A DNA stretch of 64,000 bases from Reinekea marina (GCF_030409715.1 NZ_JAUFQI010000001.1:3212501-3276500); one strand, 5' to 3'. Positions 39,949-49,779 are shown, numbered from the stretch's first letter. Numbers and translations: made by a program. The notes: a model not told the origin generated them from the letters alone.

Positions 39949-39976
39949 AGAAAGTGCTGTTAGCACTTTCTTTTTC
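39949..39976 (+). terminator. Terminator after the csp gene
   Basis: AGAAAGTGCT-GTT-AGCACTTTCT with five T. Confidence 0.93.
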
Positions 39977-40183
39977 ACACACGCAATTTTGTGTGTGTGA
40001 ACGTATTTAAGAATTACCCATCGCATTGCAATACGGCAATCCGTTACAACAAGATTGATTCAATAAAGAATCAGCACCGCTTAAAGTTTTCCCTCCTACT
40101 ATCTATTCCACTTCTGAGATAATCTAACTCCCTAGTACAAAGATATTTAGCAAAAAACGGTTAGCGGCATTAAGAGAGTTATT

Positions 40184-42415
40184 ATGCTATTTAGCCAATC
40201 AACACAAGCAACACCCAGCCCAATTTATGATAACCCAATTCCCGGTCGTGAATTTATTCTTAGCCTATTCGATTCGTTTAAACAACGTCTAAATCGCGAT
40301 CAAATCGCGACGGCACTCGATTTAAATTCACCCGAAGAAAAAGAAGCCCTTCGCCGCAGACTGCGTGCAATGGAACGTGATGGACAGCTGATGTTCCAAC
40401 GACATAGCTACCAACTTATTGATCCAGATTCATTGGTGACCGGAAGCATTAGCATTCATCCAGATGGCTTTGGCTTTGTATCCTTTAGTGACACCGAAAA
40501 AGATCTGTTTCTACCTAAGACTCAATTAAACCATGTGTTTGAAGGTGATGTCGTGCAAGTACTAATAGAGCCAGGCCGAGGCGAAAAGCGATCATTCAAT
40601 AACTTGATAAAAGTTGTAGAGCGTAAAACCACACACATTGCCGGTCTACTCACACGCCAAGGCAAAAACTATTTCTTAACGGCCGACAGCAATAAGATCA
40701 GCCAAGAAATACAAGTAGACCATCAACAGCTGCTTAAAGCTAAAGCGGGTCAGTATGTAAATGCCGAGATTACAGATTACCCAACATACCGCAAACCGAC
40801 TCAAGTTAAAATTACCGAAGTGCTCGGCTTTCCACAAGAAACCGGCATGGAAACAAAACTGGCATTGCGCCGGCATGGCATCAATGAACTCTGGACAGAC
40901 GAACTGGTATCTCATGCCAAAAAGATTGGCAGCCAAGTCGCTGAAAAAGACAAAGCTGGTCGAGTAGACTACCGAGATCTACCCTTCGTTACCATTGATG
41001 GATCCGATGCCAAAGACTTTGATGATGCCGTTTATTGTGAACAAACCGAACAAGGTACTTGGCGTTTATTCGTCGCCATAGCCGATGTTTCACATTACAT
41101 TAAACCAAACGATGCCTTAGATATTGAAGCACAACAACGCGCCACCTCAATTTACTTTCCTGGCCAGGTTGTCCCTATGTTGCCAGAGCCGCTATCTAAT
41201 GGGTTATGCTCACTAAACCCTGATGAAGACCGCTTAGTGATGGTTTGTGAAATGCATATCAGCGAAGATGGCATCGTTACTGATTCAGCCTTCTCAGAAG
41301 GATTAATTCGGTCTCACGCTCGGTTAACTTACAACCAGGCTTACGCTGTTGTTGCACAACCACGCTCTAAACTCACTCAAAAAGTAAATGAAACAAGCCC
41401 TAGCGTTGTACCGCATGTTAAAAACCTACATGCACTTTACTTAACGTTAATAGACCAGCGTAAACAACGCGGCGCGATCGAGTTTGAAACAAAAGAAATA
41501 ACATTTAACTTAAACAAAAAGCGAAAAATCGATAGCATCAAACCGGTAAAGCGCAACGATGCCCATCGAATGATCGAAGAGTTTATGCTTTGTGCCAACG
41601 TAGCCACAGCCGAATTTTTAGCCGCACATAAAATTCCAAGTATGTTTCGAGTTCACCCTAGCCCTCAACAGAAAAAGCTCACAGCATTGCGAGCGTTACT
41701 GGCTGAAAAAAGCCTGAAACTTGGCGGCGGAGATTCGCCTACATCGAAGCACTATAACGAGCTTTTAGAAAGAGTGAACGGCAGGGCCGATGCAGACAGC
41801 ATTCGCACTCTATTACTAAGATCGCAAAGCCAAGCCGAGTATTCAGAAAAGAATCAAGGCCACTTCGGTTTAGCCTATGACGCCTATGCGCATTTTACCT
41901 CACCAATTAGACGCTACCCAGACTTGTTAACGCACAGAGCCATTCGTGCAAAGCTGCGCAACAACACACCCAAAAGCGGCTTACAAAGAATGCTCGGGCT
42001 ATTACAACTCGACAAGCTGATCACAAAGCCATTACCGAAAAAAGATTACCCGTACGACTTAGACGACATGGAAGTCCTGAGTAAACACTGCTCGGACCAA
42101 TCACGCCTAGCCGATACAGTAAGCCGAGAAGTTGAAAGCGACCTAATGTGCCAATACATGCAGCCGTTTATAGGAGACACATTCCAAGCATCTGTTACTG
42201 GAGTCACAAACTTTGGAATATTTGTTGAAATAGACAAAATTGGCGCCGAAGGCTTAGTTCATACCTCAACATTGCCTGGAGACACCTTCACCTTCGATGC
42301 GCCCTTGCAAAAGTTAGAAAACGGCAAGCAAAGCTATTCGTTAGGCGATCGAGTAAACGTGAGTTTAAAGAGCATTGATATGCAAGATCGGAAGATGGTG
42401 TTTTTGGTGGTTTGA
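40184..42415 (+). CDS. rnr: Ribonuclease R (RNB family exoribonuclease)
   Basis: 743 residues. N-terminal HTH_12 (about 25-85) and cold-shock OB domains (about 88-235), then the RNB catalytic domain with TIDGSDAKDFDDAVYCE carrying the magnesium-binding Asp cluster (about 270-280) and HFTSPIRRYPDLLTHRAI, then an S1 domain (ASVTGVTNFGIFVEID). Ends shortly after S1 (MVFLVV), without the lysine-rich tail of E. coli RNase R, so it is shorter. It degrades structured RNA and cooperates with trans-translation; its location after deaD and csp makes a cold/RNA-turnover neighbourhood. Confidence 0.93.
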   Translation: MLFSQSTQATPSPIYDNPIPGREFILSLFDSFKQRLNRDQIATALDLNSPEEKEALRRRLRAMERDGQLMFQRHSYQLIDPDSLVTGSISIHPDGFGFVSFSDTEKDLFLPKTQLNHVFEGDVVQVLIEPGRGEKRSFNNLIKVVERKTTHIAGLLTRQGKNYFLTADSNKISQEIQVDHQQLLKAKAGQYVNAEITDYPTYRKPTQVKITEVLGFPQETGMETKLALRRHGINELWTDELVSHAKKIGSQVAEKDKAGRVDYRDLPFVTIDGSDAKDFDDAVYCEQTEQGTWRLFVAIADVSHYIKPNDALDIEAQQRATSIYFPGQVVPMLPEPLSNGLCSLNPDEDRLVMVCEMHISEDGIVTDSAFSEGLIRSHARLTYNQAYAVVAQPRSKLTQKVNETSPSVVPHVKNLHALYLTLIDQRKQRGAIEFETKEITFNLNKKRKIDSIKPVKRNDAHRMIEEFMLCANVATAEFLAAHKIPSMFRVHPSPQQKKLTALRALLAEKSLKLGGGDSPTSKHYNELLERVNGRADADSIRTLLLRSQSQAEYSEKNQGHFGLAYDAYAHFTSPIRRYPDLLTHRAIRAKLRNNTPKSGLQRMLGLLQLDKLITKPLPKKDYPYDLDDMEVLSKHCSDQSRLADTVSREVESDLMCQYMQPFIGDTFQASVTGVTNFGIFVEIDKIGAEGLVHTSTLPGDTFTFDAPLQKLENGKQSYSLGDRVNVSLKSIDMQDRKMVFLVV

Positions 42416-42940
42416 AAGCTGCAAGTTTATAGCTGCTAGCTGCAAGTAAAGCAATGGTTCGAAGAGCTGTTTAGGGCTTCGAGCTGCGGGCTTCGTGTTT
42501 TAAAAACGCCATACAGTCGCGTCTTCGCTTTGCTTCGAGCGCCCCTACATTTACAACGCCATATTACCTGTAGGAGCCTTCGGAACAACGTGGAGAGGCG
42601 ATTTTTTTGTAGCTGTTTTTGGCTCCGGGTTGCGGGCTTCGTGTTTAAAACCTAAAACAATCTCAAAACTGTAGCCCTGGTATCAAATGACCCTTGATCG
42701 GGTATCTGAGCCATGGATGGCGAAGTTTAGCTTACATGGATGTACTTGCAATGACCGAGCAACGGTGATTTGGTGCTGGGGCGGTTTGAAAGCTGCAAGT
42801 TTATAGCTGCCAGCTGCATTTAATAGTAAGTCGCATTGCAGAAGACTAGCTCTTAGCAACCAGCTTCGCGTCTTCGCTTTGCTTCAAGCGCTCCCACATT
42901 GTGTTTTGGGGTGTGGCGGATTATTTACCCGCCACGTTAA
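42416..42940. repeat. Repeat-filled intergenic stretch (dispersed repeat copies 2 and 3)
   Basis: 525 bp without a gene other than repeats. Copy 2 (42512-42604) is the inverse of the 35.0-kb repeat and has arms GCGTCTTCGCTTTGCTTCGA and CTGTAGGAGCCTTCGGAAC. A partial copy 3 is at 42865-42900. A flanking word of about 30 bp (GAAAGCTGCAAGTTTATAGC start) occurs at 42413 and again at 42787, so a ~370-bp segment appears duplicated. A hairpin GTGGCGG...CCGCCAC (42913-42935) just after the small minus-strand ORF may end the trp transcript. Confidence 0.7.
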
Positions 42941-43120
42941 TTAGCCTATGAAGAACTTAATGGCAGCGCCGATGAGTAGAATTGGGAACAGAATTCGGAA
43001 CCATTTTGCGTAGGTTGCGGCGTCTTCATCGGTCATGGGCTTTGAATTTTGTGAGGTGAACTTAATCACCGCCAACATGACTAGGCCTAAGACTAATAAA
43101 ATAGGAATGATGACTGGCAT
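42941..43120 (-). CDS. Small two-helix membrane protein coupled to trpC
   Basis: 59 residues, read directly from the sequence. Two hydrophobic segments (VIIPILLVLGLVMLAVIKF and WFRILFPILLIGAAIKFFIG) flank a polar loop with MTDEDAATYAK. Its ATG overlaps the trpC stop in TAATG, a coupling arrangement, and the ORF ends just before a hairpin. It is therefore probably translated as the last gene of trpG-trpD-trpC. I do not recognise a family and no role in tryptophan synthesis is known. Confidence 0.7.
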   Translation of the reverse strand: MPVIIPILLVLGLVMLAVIKFTSQNSKPMTDEDAATYAKWFRILFPILLIGAAIKFFIG

Positions 43121-43923
43121 TAGGATTCTCCAAACAACTCAGCTAGCATTTCACCCGGCTGGGGCGCGCGCATGAAAGACTCACCGACTAAAAATGCATG
43201 AATATTATGGTTACGCATTAACGTAACATCTTCAGCGGCCAGTATACCGCTTTCTGTGACTAGAATTCGATCTTGATCGACCATTTGTTTTAAATCTATT
43301 GTCGTTTGCAGTGAAACCTCAAAAGTATGCAAGTTACGATTGTTCACCCCAATGAGTTTATTGTCTATGGCTAGCGCGCGGCTCATTTCTTCATCGTCGT
43401 GTACTTCAATAAGCACATCCATACCGTATTCAAGTGCTTGCGCATGCAAGTCAATCATTTTTGGTTGATCTAACGCCGAAGCAATTAACAAAACACAGTC
43501 TGCACCAATGGCACGAGCCTCAGCCACCTGATACGCATCAATTAGAAAATCTTTTCGAATAACCGGCAACGCTACATTTTCGCGCGCCTGAATTAAATAG
43601 TCTTCATGGCCTTGAAAGAAATCAGCATCGGTCAAAACAGACAAGCACGCCGCGCCATGCTTTTCGTAACTGATGGCAATGTCTTGCGGAATAAACGGGT
43701 CGCGAATCACACCTTTACTTGGGGAAGCTTTTTTTATTTCCGCAATAACCGCAGAATGCTGCTGAGCAATTTTTGCTTCTATGGCTGTTGTGAACCCACG
43801 AGGGGCCTCGTAACGATCAAACTCTTGCTCAAAATCTTTTAAACTCTTCACTTTACGTCGTGCGGCTACTTCTTCAACTTTACGGTCGAGAATTTTCTTT
43901 AAAATAGTCGGAGTATTACTCAT
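43120..43923 (-). CDS. trpC: Indole-3-glycerol-phosphate synthase
   Basis: 267 residues. [16 protein letters not shown] holds the catalytic Lys and SPSKG substrate loop; [37 protein letters not shown] and VTESGI follow in the order of the TIM barrel. Monofunctional (no TrpF fusion). Converts CdRP to indole-3-glycerol phosphate. 23 bp after trpD. Confidence 0.96.
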   Translation of the reverse strand: MSNTPTILKKILDRKVEEVAARRKVKSLKDFEQEFDRYEAPRGFTTAIEAKIAQQHSAVIAEIKKASPSKGVIRDPFIPQDIAISYEKHGAACLSVLTDADFFQGHEDYLIQARENVALPVIRKDFLIDAYQVAEARAIGADCVLLIASALDQPKMIDLHAQALEYGMDVLIEVHDDEEMSRALAIDNKLIGVNNRNLHTFEVSLQTTIDLKQMVDQDRILVTESGILAAEDVTLMRNHNIHAFLVGESFMRAPQPGEMLAELFGES

Positions 43924-43946
43924 AGTTACCTATTCTCTATAAATTA

Positions 43947-44990
43947 TTATGCGCTGGCTGTTTGGGTAAAATCTACAAGCTCATTCAGTTTTTCACCTGC
44001 TTGACCCGAAGCAATGACATCTTGAGCCAACGCAACACCTTCTTCAAAACTGCTGGCCACGCCCGAAACATAGATTGCTGCACCCGCATTTAATGCAATT
44101 AAATCACCCGCACAAATGAATTGATCGGTAGATTCACCACTAAAAACACCCTTAATAATGGCCAAACTTTCTTCAACGTTATTTGCCTTCAAGCTGCCCA
44201 AACCTTGGCTAGCTAAGCCAAAATCTTCTGGTTCAACATTATATGAGGTTAAACGGCCCTCTTTATATTCAGCAACATGGGTGGGTGCCGCAAGGCTAAA
44301 TTCATCTAGGCCATCTTTAGAGTGAATCACCATTACGTGTTCAGCACCCAACCGCCCCAAAGTTTGTGCCAACGGCTCACACAGCTCTTCAGAAAACACC
44401 CCCATGACTTGGCGCTTTACGCCGGCTGGGTTTGTTAATGGGCCCAACATGTTAAAAATAGTGCGTAAACCGAGCTCTTTGCGCGGACCAATGGCATGGC
44501 GCATGGCGCTGTGATGGTTTTGAGCAAACATAAACCCCACACCAATCGTTTCTATCGCTCTCGCCACAACTTCAGGGCTTACGTCTAAGCGCACGCCGGC
44601 CGCTTCTAGTACATCGGCGCTGCCAAAGGTAGAAGACACGGCACGGTTGCCATGTTTCGCCACACGGCCACCCGCAGCCGCAACAACAAACGCCGTGGCG
44701 GTAGAGACGTTAAATAATTTTTGCCCGGCATCACCCACACCACCAGTACCGCAGGTGTCGACAAGGTTTTCACCAGAGACTACAACTTTGGTGGCCAGTT
44801 CACGCATGATTTGCGCCGCACCGCTGATTTCATCAACCGTTTCGCCCTTCATACGCAGGCCCATTAAAAAAGCGCCAATCTGAGCATCGGTGCATTCACC
44901 GGTCATAATAGACTTCATGACCAGCTTCATTTCTTCTTGGTCTAAATGCCCATGCATAGAAATTCGGTTTAACGCTTTTTTAATATCCAT
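43947..44990 (-). CDS. trpD: Anthranilate phosphoribosyltransferase
   Basis: 347 residues. [13 protein letters not shown] (PRPP loop), [27 protein letters not shown] and [22 protein letters not shown] are diagnostic. Separate from TrpG, as in pseudomonads. Second gene of the minus-strand trp unit, 27 bp after trpG. Confidence 0.96.
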   Translation of the reverse strand: MDIKKALNRISMHGHLDQEEMKLVMKSIMTGECTDAQIGAFLMGLRMKGETVDEISGAAQIMRELATKVVVSGENLVDTCGTGGVGDAGQKLFNVSTATAFVVAAAGGRVAKHGNRAVSSTFGSADVLEAAGVRLDVSPEVVARAIETIGVGFMFAQNHHSAMRHAIGPRKELGLRTIFNMLGPLTNPAGVKRQVMGVFSEELCEPLAQTLGRLGAEHVMVIHSKDGLDEFSLAAPTHVAEYKEGRLTSYNVEPEDFGLASQGLGSLKANNVEESLAIIKGVFSGESTDQFICAGDLIALNAGAAIYVSGVASSFEEGVALAQDVIASGQAGEKLNELVDFTQTASA

Positions 44991-45017
44991 GTTTGTACCC
45001 TCGCTGACCGCCCAACA

Positions 45018-45599
45018 TTAACGGCGGTTTAGAAAATTTTGAAATAGATTAAGTCCATGCTCCGTTAACACAGATTCTGGATGAAACTGCACGCCTTCAA
45101 CATCTAACGATGTATGGCGCACGCCCATGATTTCCTCTTGCTCGCCTTGGGTGTTTTCAACCCAGGCCGTTATGGCTAAACATTCAGGTAACGTCTTTTG
45201 ATCGAGCACCAATGAATGGTAGCGAGTCGCGGTATATGGGCTTGGCAACTGGCTAAACACACCCGCTCCCTTGTGGTGTATTTGGGAGGTTTTGCCGTGC
45301 ATTATGGTAGTGGCATTGCAAACCTTTGCACCAAAAACTTGCCCGATGGCCTGATGCCCTAAGCAGATACCTAATAGAGGCACTTTTCCTGCAAAATACC
45401 GAATGGCGTCTAAGGATACCCCTGCCTCGTTTGGCGTACAGGGCCCTGGCGAAATCACGACCTTTTCAGGAGACATAGCCGCAAGCGCTTCAATGCTGTA
45501 CTCATCGTTTTTGACGACCTTCACCTGCGCACCTAGCGATTCTAGATAACTTACAATGGTGTAAGTAAAAGAATCGTAGTTATCTATCATTAAAATCAT
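45018..45599 (-). CDS. trpG: Anthranilate/PABA synthase glutamine amidotransferase
   Basis: 193 residues, class I amidotransferase. DNYDSFTY at the start, oxyanion segment ISPGPCTPNEAG, nucleophile GICLGHQAIG and catalytic GVQFHPESVLT. In a trpGDC order, this subunit classically serves both TrpE and PabB. A second paralogue is encoded divergently at 47353. The gene is divergent from trpR; a candidate TATGAT -10 element lies upstream on the minus strand. Confidence 0.93.
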   Translation of the reverse strand: MILMIDNYDSFTYTIVSYLESLGAQVKVVKNDEYSIEALAAMSPEKVVISPGPCTPNEAGVSLDAIRYFAGKVPLLGICLGHQAIGQVFGAKVCNATTIMHGKTSQIHHKGAGVFSQLPSPYTATRYHSLVLDQKTLPECLAITAWVENTQGEQEEIMGVRHTSLDVEGVQFHPESVLTEHGLNLFQNFLNRR

Positions 45600-45659
45600 A
45601 AATCGACATCAATTAGCAACATCGGAAAATCATACCACGGCTAACCTTTAAATTAAGCG

Positions 45660-45695
45660 TTGACTCTACACCAAAATGTTATAGCATACTAGTAC
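45660..45695 (+). promoter_or_regulatory. trpR promoter overlapping a TrpR-like operator; possible leaderless start
   Basis: TTGACT (45660-45665) and TAGCAT (45682-45687) are separated by 16 nt. ACTAGT, the core half-site of TrpR operators, follows at 45688-45693, and the trpR ATG is at 45696. Transcription would begin at about the A of the ATG, leaving little or no leader and no Shine-Dalgarno. Autoregulation is inferred. Confidence 0.65.
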
Positions 45696-45938
45696 ATGAA
45701 TACATCAAAAACAGAATTAAACCAATTACTCGATCATCTACTTGCGGCCAATTCTCGTGCTGATATGTCGGCACGGTTAGAGCAACTGCTCACGCCTACC
45801 GAGTTTGATGAGGTCGTGAAACGATTGCAAATACTGTGCATGCTCGACCAAGGCATACCGCAACGTAAAATTGCCGAAACATTAGGCGTGGGCATTGCCA
45901 CCGTCTCTCGTGGCGCGCGAGCCCGTAAAGAAAGCTAA
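45696..45938 (+). CDS. trpR: Trp operon repressor TrpR
   Basis: 80 residues, slightly shorter than E. coli TrpR. LLTPTEFDEVVKRLQILCMLDQGIPQRKIAETLGVGIATVSRGARA matches the TrpR core, with the HTH in QRKIAETLGVGIATVSRGA. Binds tryptophan and represses trp genes. It stands between the divergent trpGDC genes and a second trpE/trpG-like pair, so it may control both. 19 bp before trpE-like. Confidence 0.88.
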   Translation: MNTSKTELNQLLDHLLAANSRADMSARLEQLLTPTEFDEVVKRLQILCMLDQGIPQRKIAETLGVGIATVSRGARARKES

Positions 45939-45957
45939 CTAAAGAGATTGCCGAAAC

Positions 45958-47331
45958 ATGACCACCTACTCACCGTTTGAGCTGCCTCGAAAACCCTTTT
46001 ATGTCAAAGTTACCGATTCATGCGACTTTTTCGAGCTGTTCAAAAAAATTGAAAAACGCTTTTCCACCTGCTTCATGCTCGAATCACTGGGCGAAGACAG
46101 CCACATAGCGCGTCATAGCATTATTGGGTTTGACCCAGAGAAAATTATTTACGCCAATGGTCAGCAGTTGATCATTGAAGATCGCGATGGTGGTTCTGAA
46201 TCGATTCATTCAGATAACCCCTACCAAAGCCTGCGAGCCATGATGCCGCAGAACATTATCTCGCGTATGTATGCTGGCGGCCTAACCGGCTACTTAGGCT
46301 ACGATGCCATGAATTATTTTGAGCCTAGCTTAACCATCAATTCAAGCGAAATGTTCGATGCCTTCCGCTTTGGCTTATATAAAGATGGGCTCGTGCTCGA
46401 TAAAATGACCGGCGAAGTTTTCTATTTTTATTATGAAGACAATCGCATTGAATTAGTGAACGAACTTATTGAAGCGCCCTATTCAGGTAACGGCACGCTT
46501 AAAGTCACCGACCTCGGTGAAGACATGACCCGTGAAGCGCACAAAGACGCAGTGTTGAAAGTAAAACAAGACATCGTTGACGGCAAAATTTTCCAAACCG
46601 AAGTAGGCTTTAAGAAGCATTTTAAACTAGATGGCGACACCATCAATATTTACGAGCAAATGCGCGAAGTAAACCCTTCGCCACAAATGTACTACGTTAA
46701 ATTTGGTGAGCAAAAACTCATTGGTGCTAGCCCAGAACTATTGTTCAGACTCCGCCAAGGCGAAATGGAAACTTTTCCGCTGGCAGGTACCGCTAAGCGC
46801 GGTGCTACCAACGAAGAAGACACCGCTTACGCCCGCGCCTTACTGAATGACCCAAAAGAGATCGCCGAGCATAATATGATTGTTGATTTACACCGCAATG
46901 ATATTGGCCGTGTTGCGCGCTATGGCACAGTGAAAGTACGCAGCCTAATGGATATTAAAAAGTTCAGTCACGTGCAACATATTTCCAGCGAAATTGTAGG
47001 CATTATTAACGAAAAAGAAGACATGTTTACCGCGCTCGCGGCTAACTTCCCGGCCGGTACGTTAACCGGCGCCCCCAAAATTGAAGCCATGAAAATCATC
47101 AACGATTTAGAAGGCGATGGTCGCGGGCCTTATGGCGGAGCGGTTGGGCACTTTTCGTTTAATGGTGATTGCACCTTTGCGATACCGATTCGAACCGTTT
47201 TTGCCAATGCCGACAAAGCCTATGTACAAACCTGCGGTGGCAATGTTTACGATTCGAACCCTGAAGATGAATACGAAGAAATACAACGAAAGTTTGCCGG
47301 TACTAAAAAAGTACTCGATAAATTTATGTAA
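45958..47331 (+). CDS. trpE: Anthranilate synthase component I (TrpE-like)
   Basis: 457 residues, chorismate-binding enzyme. The N-terminal part holds MLES-x10-S (FMLESLGEDSHIARHS at about residues 38-53), the tryptophan feedback motif of TrpE; the catalytic part shows FPLAGTAKRG, HNMIVDLHRNDIGRVA, FPAGTLTGAPK and VQTCGGNVYDS. The length is nearer PabB or short TrpE than the ~500-520 of many TrpE. Likely makes anthranilate from chorismate with the amidotransferase encoded 21 bp downstream. Whether it is the only TrpE cannot be told. Confidence 0.8.
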   Translation: MTTYSPFELPRKPFYVKVTDSCDFFELFKKIEKRFSTCFMLESLGEDSHIARHSIIGFDPEKIIYANGQQLIIEDRDGGSESIHSDNPYQSLRAMMPQNIISRMYAGGLTGYLGYDAMNYFEPSLTINSSEMFDAFRFGLYKDGLVLDKMTGEVFYFYYEDNRIELVNELIEAPYSGNGTLKVTDLGEDMTREAHKDAVLKVKQDIVDGKIFQTEVGFKKHFKLDGDTINIYEQMREVNPSPQMYYVKFGEQKLIGASPELLFRLRQGEMETFPLAGTAKRGATNEEDTAYARALLNDPKEIAEHNMIVDLHRNDIGRVARYGTVKVRSLMDIKKFSHVQHISSEIVGIINEKEDMFTALAANFPAGTLTGAPKIEAMKIINDLEGDGRGPYGGAVGHFSFNGDCTFAIPIRTVFANADKAYVQTCGGNVYDSNPEDEYEEIQRKFAGTKKVLDKFM

Positions 47332-47352
47332 CCTAAGTGAATGAGAACCGCT

Positions 47353-48021
47353 ATGAATGTTTTAATTATAGATAACTACGATTCCTTCACTTATAACTTG
47401 TATCAGTTTATTGGTGAAATTTTAGAATCGGAGAAAAACCAAGGAAATCTCGATTCGTTTAACATCACGGTTAAACGCAATAATGAAATGACGCTCGAAG
47501 ACGTTAAAGCCCTGAATGCCGACCGTATTATCATTTCTCCTGGACCGGGTTCCCCCGATGACCCAACCTACTTTGGCATATGCGCCGATGTCATACGTGA
47601 GCTGGGCAAGACAACGCCGTTACTGGGCGTTTGCTTAGGCATGCAAGGCATAGTGCATTGCTTTGGCGGTAACGTAGTTAAAGCACCGTTACCCATGCAC
47701 GGAAAAATTAGTCCAGTAAACCACGACAACAGCAGCGTCTTTTACAACCTACCCGACCAACTCGAAGTAATGCGTTACCACTCGCTCATTGCCGAGGCCA
47801 GCACCCTGCCCGAATGCTTAAGAGTGACCAGCACCGTGGGTGAGTTAACCGCGAATGATTTTAATAACCGAGAAAAACTGAAAAGCTTAAAAGAGTTTGA
47901 ACTCATGGGCGTTCAGCACACCGATTACCCCATTCACGGCATTCAGTTTCACCCTGAATCTTTTGCCACCGAAGGCGGCAAAGATTTAATTAAAAATTTT
48001 CTGTTCCGAGCTGGTGATTAG
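47353..48021 (+). CDS. Second anthranilate/PABA synthase amidotransferase subunit
   Basis: About 222 residues from the ATG at 47353 (MNVLIIDNYDSFTY), preferred to 47341. Class I amidotransferase: ISPGPGSPDDP, nucleophile GVCLGMQG, GIQFHPESFAT. Longer than the trpG product, with inserts after IGEILES and before the catalytic His segment, so it is not a recent duplicate. Partner of the preceding TrpE-like protein. Having two amidotransferases in one locus is unusual. Confidence 0.88.
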   Translation: MNVLIIDNYDSFTYNLYQFIGEILESEKNQGNLDSFNITVKRNNEMTLEDVKALNADRIIISPGPGSPDDPTYFGICADVIRELGKTTPLLGVCLGMQGIVHCFGGNVVKAPLPMHGKISPVNHDNSSVFYNLPDQLEVMRYHSLIAEASTLPECLRVTSTVGELTANDFNNREKLKSLKEFELMGVQHTDYPIHGIQFHPESFATEGGKDLIKNFLFRAGD

Positions 48022-48040
48022 TGGCTGCCTAGCGACCGGG

Positions 48041-48129
48041 GGTACTGCAAAGAAAGGGACGCCGTAAACCCATCCATGGGGGCTCGTCATTGGCATCCAT
48101 GCCAATGAACGCCCTATCTTTGCAGTACC
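48041..48129. repeat. Nested-hairpin repeat element
   Basis: Twelve-bp arms GGTACTGCAAAG / CTTTGCAGTACC enclose smaller palindromes, AACCCATCCATGGGGG and TTGGCATCCATGCCAA. It resembles widespread marine gammaproteobacterial intergenic hairpin elements (remembered) and shares the CC-centred loop style of the 18.1-kb mosaic. Confidence 0.8.
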
Positions 48130-48168
48130 TCCGATCACTTAATGTTGCAACTCAGCTATATTTTACGC

Positions 48169-48203
48169 AAAAAAAATCTCTCTCAAGTTACCCTGAGAGA
48201 GAT
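48169..48203 (-). terminator. Terminator of glyA
   Basis: Minus strand TCTCTCTCA-...-TGAGAGAGA followed by eight T. Confidence 0.93.
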
Positions 48204-48222
48204 TAGTTATTATAAATGGCTG

Positions 48223-49485
48223 CTATTTATAGACAGGCATTTTTGCGCAAATGGCGATTACTTTTTGCTTCACTGCTTCGATCACTTGATCAGAGTTGCC
48301 GGCTTCTAGTGAATCGAGTACATCACAAATCCAACCCGTTAGCTCAGTGACTTCGGCTTCTTTAAAGCCTCGACGCGTGATGGCCGGTGTGCCGATTCGT
48401 AAGCCAGAGGTAACAAAGGGTGAACGCGGGTCGTTTGGTACCGAGTTTTTATTTACAGTGATGTTTGCTTTGCCTAAGGCTGCATCAGCGTCTTTACCTG
48501 AGTATTCTTTTCCGATTAAATCGACTAAGAATAGGTGGTCTTCGGTGCCATTAGACACAATGTTTATACCGCGAGCCATAAAGGCTGCTGCCATTGCTTT
48601 CGCGTTTTTAACGACTTGAGTTTGGTATTCTTTAAACTCAGGCTCCATGCACTCTTTAAAGCAAACCGCTTTGGCCGCAATAATGTGCATTAACGGGCCG
48701 CCTTGGCTTTCAGGGAAAACCGCAAAGTTAAGCTTTTTGTTTAGCTCTTCGTCTTCGGGCGCTAAAATTAAACCGCCACGTGGACCGCCTAACGTTTTAT
48801 GAGTGGTTGTCGTTACAACATGCGCGTGCGGTACAGGGCTTGGGTATACGCCCGCGGCGACTAAGCCGGCTACGTGCGCCATATCTACAAATAAGTAAGC
48901 ACCCACTTCATCGGCAATTTCACGGAAACGCGCCCAATCGACAATCAGAGAATAGGCTGAGAAGCCCGCTACGATCATTTTAGGTTTGTGCTCACGTGCT
49001 AGTTCAGCCACTTGGTCGTAGTCAATCTCACCGGTTTCAGCATTTAAACCGTACTGAACAGCGTTATAAATTCGGCCAGAAAAAGATACAGAAGCACCGT
49101 GGGTTAAATGACCACCGTGGGCCAAGCTCATGCCAAGAATAGTGTCGCCAGGCTTACATAATGTCATGTAAACGGCTGCGTTTGCTTGAGAACCTGAGTG
49201 AGGCTGAACGTTGGCATAGCCTGCACCAAATAGGGCTTTAGCGCGATCAATGGCCAATTGCTCAACCACATCTACATGCTCACAACCGCCGTAGTAACGC
49301 TTACCTGGGTAGCCTTCTGCGTATTTGTTCGTTAACTGAGAGCCTTGCGCTTCCATCACTCGGGGTGATGTATAGTTTTCAGAGGCAATCAATTCTATGT
49401 GCTCTTCTTGACGCACACGCTCTGCTTCCATCGACTGCCATAAATCGGCATCGTAGTCGGCAATATTCATAGACTTTTCAAACAT
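48223..49485 (-). CDS. glyA: Serine hydroxymethyltransferase
   Basis: 420 residues from the ATG at 49485, which follows CTGGAGAG; the frame runs a few codons further up. [40 protein letters not shown] at the N-terminus and the PLP-lysine segment [16 protein letters not shown] are diagnostic. Interconverts serine and glycine with tetrahydrofolate. Monocistronic with a strong terminator. Confidence 0.97.
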   Translation of the reverse strand: MFEKSMNIADYDADLWQSMEAERVRQEEHIELIASENYTSPRVMEAQGSQLTNKYAEGYPGKRYYGGCEHVDVVEQLAIDRAKALFGAGYANVQPHSGSQANAAVYMTLCKPGDTILGMSLAHGGHLTHGASVSFSGRIYNAVQYGLNAETGEIDYDQVAELAREHKPKMIVAGFSAYSLIVDWARFREIADEVGAYLFVDMAHVAGLVAAGVYPSPVPHAHVVTTTTHKTLGGPRGGLILAPEDEELNKKLNFAVFPESQGGPLMHIIAAKAVCFKECMEPEFKEYQTQVVKNAKAMAAAFMARGINIVSNGTEDHLFLVDLIGKEYSGKDADAALGKANITVNKNSVPNDPRSPFVTSGLRIGTPAITRRGFKEAEVTELTGWICDVLDSLEAGNSDQVIEAVKQKVIAICAKMPVYK

Positions 49486-49779
49486 GAGACTCTCCAGCAA
49501 AGGGGAAGGGTTGATTAAATAGTTTTGTTGTCATTATTCATTCAAACTGTTTAAGCAAACGTTCCTTCTTTACCACTAAGTCAGCTTTTAATACTGAATA
49601 TCAGTGAAAAAACAGTGAGCTATTGTACACATTCACGCCTTAATGCCTAGTAAAGTATTTGGTCTCATCAAATAGCCTGTAACTTGCCTTTTACAGCCTT
49701 TTGGTAGCGAAATTGGGCGTTTCGACTAACCTGAGTTTGAGTCCTTTTTTTATGATTTTCGCTTTAGGTTTCCTAACTC

